A program made the translations under genes and the position numbers. The notes under the pieces are model-generated. The model was not told the DNA's origin, did not search any database, and saw only the letters and a program-made list of their open reading frames with translations. From positions 1 through 64,000 of the forward strand of contig QJWC01000094.1 in the NCBI GenBank assembly GCA_003235475.1: 64,000 bases of DNA, in the 5' to 3' direction. This document shows, in pieces, positions 60,451 through 64,000 of the stretch (its first letter is position 1; each line of letters begins with the position of its first letter). This DNA comes from Acidimicrobiia bacterium. GTDB lineage: Bacteria; Actinomycetota; Acidimicrobiia; Spongiisociales; UBA5794.

Positions 60451-60913
60451 GACGTTCAGATCAACACCGGCGGCGACCGAGGGGGCGATCCCCAAGGTCC
60501 GTCCTCCCTTCTCGGGTCGCAGCGCCAAACTCCCGGGCGCCGCCGGTGTTACCCCTCCCCGAGTGACGGCGATGGAACGCCGGCTCGTGGAGGTTCGGAT
60601 CCGTCCCGACACCGAACCCGGGTACCTGCCAACCCATCCGTATGTCCGTCGGTTCTGGATTGCCGCACTTGGTCCGGGGGCGGTCGCTGACCTGCTCCGA
60701 CTCACCGCCGCTGCACACCGCGGCCGCCCCCTGAAAGCCCCACTCAACCTCCCGACGCTCATCAGCGAGGGACTCGCAGCGCATGCACCAGACGGGGCAA
60801 TCGAGGTCGGTACCACCGTGCCCGGGCTGAGCGACGCCCACGTCGCGCGACTTCGGCCTGCTCTGCGCCGCGAGCACCAGCGGACACGACCGCCCGCACG
60901 ATCGCCCGCCTAG
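60449..60913 (+). CDS. conserved hypothetical protein
   Basis: ORF with YLPTHPYVRRFWIAALGPGAVADLLRLTAAAHRGRPLKAPLNLPTLISEGL; start at ATG following the AT-rich promoter. Confidence 0.7.
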   Translation: MTFRSTPAATEGAIPKVRPPFSGRSAKLPGAAGVTPPRVTAMERRLVEVRIRPDTEPGYLPTHPYVRRFWIAALGPGAVADLLRLTAAAHRGRPLKAPLNLPTLISEGLAAHAPDGAIEVGTTVPGLSDAHVARLRPALRREHQRTRPPARSPA

Positions 60914-60928
60914 GGAGATCGACTGCCT

Positions 60929-62026
60929 TTGGGCGAAGTAGCCTCGCTGGCGATGGATACCGTCCCGAGCATCGCCCCACGAGACGTTGATCTCGAGCGT
61001 TACGACATCGTCCTCGACGTACGGCCATATCTCGGTGGCGTCCTGATCCCCGGGTCCGCACACGCTCCCCTCGACGACCTCCTTGCCGATCCCGAGGCAT
61101 ACGCGCCTGACCGGCGTGCTCATGTCCTGTTGGTCTGTGACATCGGCATGCGGTCTGCGTTCGCCGCCGACCATCTCCGGAAGGCCGGGTACGACTCGGT
61201 TGCGTCCCTCGAAGGCGGCATCGACTTCTGGAAGCGCGAAGGTCTGCCGACGGCGTCCGCCGGATCGCTCACCGGGCCACAGCTCGAGCGATACGACCGG
61301 CACATCAAGCTTCCCGGCATCGGGCTCGAAGGGCAACGCGGTCTCCTCGAAGCGAGCGTTGCCGTTGTGGGTGCCGGAGGGCTCGGTGTGCCCGTCATCT
61401 CGTATCTCGCGGCGGCGGGCGTCGGGTCGCTCACGGTGATCGACGGTGATGTCGTCGAGATCTCGAATCTCCAACGACAGCCCATCTTCACATCCGCCGA
61501 TATCGGGGTGGAAAAGGTGTCGGCGGTCGCCTTGTACATCGCATCACTCAACCCGGAGGTCAACGTCCGGACGCACGCCACCACCTTGACCGAGGAGAAC
61601 GCAGACGACCTCTTCGACGGTGTCGACCTCGTGATCGACGCCACCGACTCGTTCGAAGCGAGATACGCCATAAGCGACGCGGGCCAGCGGCTGGGCGTGC
61701 CCGTGGTGACGGGTGCCGTGTACCGATGGGAGGGCCAGGTGACGACGCTCTTGCCAGGCGGGCCCTGCTACCGGTGCATCTTCCCGGACCCGCCTGACGC
61801 GGGTGTCGTGCTCGACTGCGAGCTCACGGGCGTCCTCGGGTCGGTCGTCGGGACGGTTGGGACGCTTCAGGCGACAGAGGCCGTGAACCTGATCACCGGT
61901 ACGGGAACCTCCCTCGCGGGCAGGCTCGTGATGTACGACGGACGAGCTGCTCGGTTCGACGAGGTGCGTGTCGGCCCAAGGAACGACTGCGTCGGCTGCG
62001 GACCGTACAGATCAGACGGGACCTGA
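60929..62026 (+). CDS. rhodanese-ThiF/MoeB-type adenylyltransferase (rhodanese N-terminal)
   Basis: Rhodanese loop CDIGMRS; ThiF GAGGLGVPVISYLAAAGVGSLTVIDGDVVEISNLQRQ; zinc CxxC pairs CYRC and CVGC. Confidence 0.92.
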   Translation: MGEVASLAMDTVPSIAPRDVDLERYDIVLDVRPYLGGVLIPGSAHAPLDDLLADPEAYAPDRRAHVLLVCDIGMRSAFAADHLRKAGYDSVASLEGGIDFWKREGLPTASAGSLTGPQLERYDRHIKLPGIGLEGQRGLLEASVAVVGAGGLGVPVISYLAAAGVGSLTVIDGDVVEISNLQRQPIFTSADIGVEKVSAVALYIASLNPEVNVRTHATTLTEENADDLFDGVDLVIDATDSFEARYAISDAGQRLGVPVVTGAVYRWEGQVTTLLPGGPCYRCIFPDPPDAGVVLDCELTGVLGSVVGTVGTLQATEAVNLITGTGTSLAGRLVMYDGRAARFDEVRVGPRNDCVGCGPYRSDGT

Positions 62027-62030
62027 TCGA

Positions 62031-62717
62031 TCAGACGGCGAAGATTCCCCAGCGGGTTCCTCCGTGGAGTGTCTCGGCTGGAGTCTCCGGGGGCGTCGGA
62101 TTCGAAGCCTTGACCGCAGTCGGACGATTCGGTGACGTTGTCGTTGTTGCGGGCGCGGTCGTTGTCGTGGTCGTCGGCTGCGGTTCGGGCTCTGGTGCGA
62201 AGTTCCCGAGCGTCGTGGTCGTGGTCGTCGGCGCAGTCGTCGTTGTCGTGGTGTCGCCGTTCAGGCCGGGCGCGGCCCTCATGAAGATCACGGTGACCCA
62301 CAGGAGGCCGCCGTCATCGAACTTCGCTCCGATACCCACGTAGTTGTAGTCGCCGAGGATGTTCGCCCTGTGCCCGGACGATGCCATGAACGCGTCGTGC
62401 AGGCTGTTCGCGTCTGCGCCAACGCCGACGTTCTCTCCAAGCGCCTGCCACACGCCGGTGACGCTCGAGAGATTCGTGCTGTGGAAGATCCCGCCCGCTT
62501 CGATCATGGCGTCGGTGTGGGCTTTTGCGTCGTCGGTCAGGTCCCAATACCGCTCAACCGGGGGGAGGCCAGCGTTCGCGCGGGAGTTGTTGATCCGGGA
62601 GAAGAAGGTTCCTGCAGGGCTTGCCATGGCAGGAACGGCGAGCACGGCGAACAGAACGGATATCGCCGCGACAAGGATGAGGATGCGATGGGTGATTCGC
62701 GGTGTGGTGGTTCGCAT
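62031..62717 (-). CDS. secreted CAP/SCP-domain protein with Thr-rich low-complexity tail
   Basis: Signal peptide; INNSRANAGLPPV, GENVGVGADANSLHDAFMASSGHRANIL; TTTTTAPTTTTTTLGNF...TTTTTTAPATTTTS. Confidence 0.92.
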   Translation of the reverse strand: MRTTTPRITHRILILVAAISVLFAVLAVPAMASPAGTFFSRINNSRANAGLPPVERYWDLTDDAKAHTDAMIEAGGIFHSTNLSSVTGVWQALGENVGVGADANSLHDAFMASSGHRANILGDYNYVGIGAKFDDGGLLWVTVIFMRAAPGLNGDTTTTTTAPTTTTTTLGNFAPEPEPQPTTTTTTAPATTTTSPNRPTAVKASNPTPPETPAETLHGGTRWGIFAV

Positions 62718-62761
62718 GGCCCAGAGGACTCCTACAGAAAGCAGTTGTGTAACTTCTCTCT

Positions 62762-62788
62762 GTATCGGTCCTGGACCGACCCCCTTTA
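62762..62788 (-). promoter_or_regulatory. sigma28/WhiG-like promoter upstream of the CAP-domain gene
   Basis: Minus strand TAAA (62788-62785), 15 nt, ACCGATAC (62769-62762); consensus TAAA-N15-GCCGATAA. Confidence 0.6.
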
Positions 62789-62817
62789 GGGGCTATGCGC
62801 GCAGATTTGCGAAGTGA

Positions 62818-64000
62818 CTAGTCCTCGAAGGATGCGGCGACGCTGAAGAGCGTTCGGACCCCGAAGCCGGAAGCGCCCTTTGTGATGTAGTGCTCCGTCT
62901 TCTCCGCCCGTGCCGGACCGGCGACGTCGAGGTGGACCCACGGTGTGTCATCGACGAACTCGGCCAGGATCAAGGCAGCGATGATCGCGCCGCCCCACCG
63001 GCCACCGGTGTTCTTCATGTCCGCGATGTCCGACTCGAAGAGAGATCGGTAGTCGGTGTCGAGCGGCAGCTCCCAGAACTTCTCACCCGCGCTCTGCGCG
63101 GCGGCGAGCACACGTTCTCCCGCATCCTCGTTGGTTGTGAAGAGGGCGCCGATGTCGGTTCCGAGCGCTGCCTTCGCGGTACCGGTGAGCGTCGCAATGT
63201 CGACGATGAGATCCGCGCCCATCTCGGTGGCGAGCGACAACCCGTCGGCGAGCACGATGCGCCCCTCTGCGTCCGTGTTGAGGATTTCCATCGTTTTCCC
63301 GTTGTAGATCCTGACGACGTCACCAGGCTTGAGAGCAGACCCGCCAGAGAGGTTCTCCGTGAGCGGCGTGATACCGATGACGTTCACACGCAGCCCGGCC
63401 TCCGCTATTGCACGAACGGCGGCCATCACGACGGCAGCCCCAGCCATGTCGGTCTTCATCGGTTCCATTCCCGCTGCTGGCTTGATCGAAAGGCCGCCAG
63501 AGTCGAACACGATCCCCTTGCCGACAAAGGCGACCGTCGCCGTCGCCCCATCAGGCCGATACTCCATCACCACCATGCGGGCGGGCCGGTCGGCGCCCGC
63601 GTTCACCCCTGCGAGTCCCCCGAATCCCTTCTCCGCGATCTCATGCTCGTCGAAAACGGTCACGACAACTGCCTCGTGGAGCGACGACGCAATCTCCGCG
63701 AGGGCCTCGGGCGATTTGTCAGCGGCGGGTCGGTTCGTGAGGTCTCGGGCGAGGACCACGCCGCGAGCGACCGCAGCCGACTCGGCCAGGTCCGCCGGAT
63801 CGCCATCACCGACGAGCACCAAGCTCTGGAGGTTGTGCGTCTTGGGCTCAGAGCGATACTCGTTGAACTCGTAGAGGCCCAGCTGGGACCCGATCAGTAC
63901 CGCGCCAGCCGCGCCGTCGAGCCCGACGTCGTGGAGGAGCGTCGCGACCGTGCCGTACTTCGAAATCGAACGCGCCGTCGATCCTGCGGCGCGGCGGATG
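62818..64000 (-). CDS. pepA: leucyl aminopeptidase (M17), 5' end beyond window
   Basis: VGKGIVFDSGGLSIKPAAGMEPMKTDMAGAA, NTDAEGRIVLADGL; open frame continues to window edge. Confidence 0.93.
   Translation of the reverse strand, partial: IRRAAGSTARSISKYGTVATLLHDVGLDGAAGAVLIGSQLGLYEFNEYRSEPKTHNLQSLVLVGDGDPADLAESAAVARGVVLARDLTNRPAADKSPEALAEIASSLHEAVVVTVFDEHEIAEKGFGGLAGVNAGADRPARMVVMEYRPDGATATVAFVGKGIVFDSGGLSIKPAAGMEPMKTDMAGAAVVMAAVRAIAEAGLRVNVIGITPLTENLSGGSALKPGDVVRIYNGKTMEILNTDAEGRIVLADGLSLATEMGADLIVDIATLTGTAKAALGTDIGALFTTNEDAGERVLAAAQSAGEKFWELPLDTDYRSLFESDIADMKNTGGRWGGAIIAALILAEFVDDTPWVHLDVAGPARAEKTEHYITKGASGFGVRTLFSVAASFED

Overview
A 64 kb window of a high-GC actinobacterial chromosome, probably Acidimicrobiia-like (inferred from F420, mycothiol-type, DUF3499/DUF5719 and SecA/RF2/FtsEX context). 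It is almost fully coding. I saw no transposases, prophage genes or CRISPR arrays. Recognisable content: three tRNAs (Pro, Lys, Leu); a secreted S8 protease; MBL hydrolase-rph-rdgB; a minus-strand block for reductive pyrimidine catabolism (preA, preT, NMT1-type ABC transporter, semialdehyde dehydrogenase, dihydropyrimidinase, aminotransferase, beta-ureidopropionase); ssrA/smpB/M23/ftsX/ftsE/prfB/secA/response regulator/hpf/comF; ahcY; a sugar/glycosyltransferase cluster; F420 genes cofD/cofE; Fpg/Nei; birA/acyl-CoA carboxylase/acyl-CoA mutase; a PASTA-containing class A PBP; an ABC exporter; a rhodanese-ThiF protein; a CAP-domain protein; and a truncated M17 aminopeptidase. The points most worth follow-up are: (1) a single-ORF fusion of RdgB/HAM1 to a pol-beta-type nucleotidyltransferase; (2) an intergenic region at 8343-8530 with strong multi-stem, mutually exclusive pairing potential upstream of a YbaK-like gene; (3) an AT-rich island at 60402-60450 with three TTGAT repeats at exact 10-bp spacing and an apparent leaderless promoter for an uncharacterised gene; (4) a sigma28/WhiG-like promoter (TAAA-N15-ACCGATAC) before the CAP-domain gene; (5) a DUF2007-JAMM fusion; and (6) a secreted protein of tandem helical repeats. 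All family assignments come from reading motifs by eye; no database search was run.
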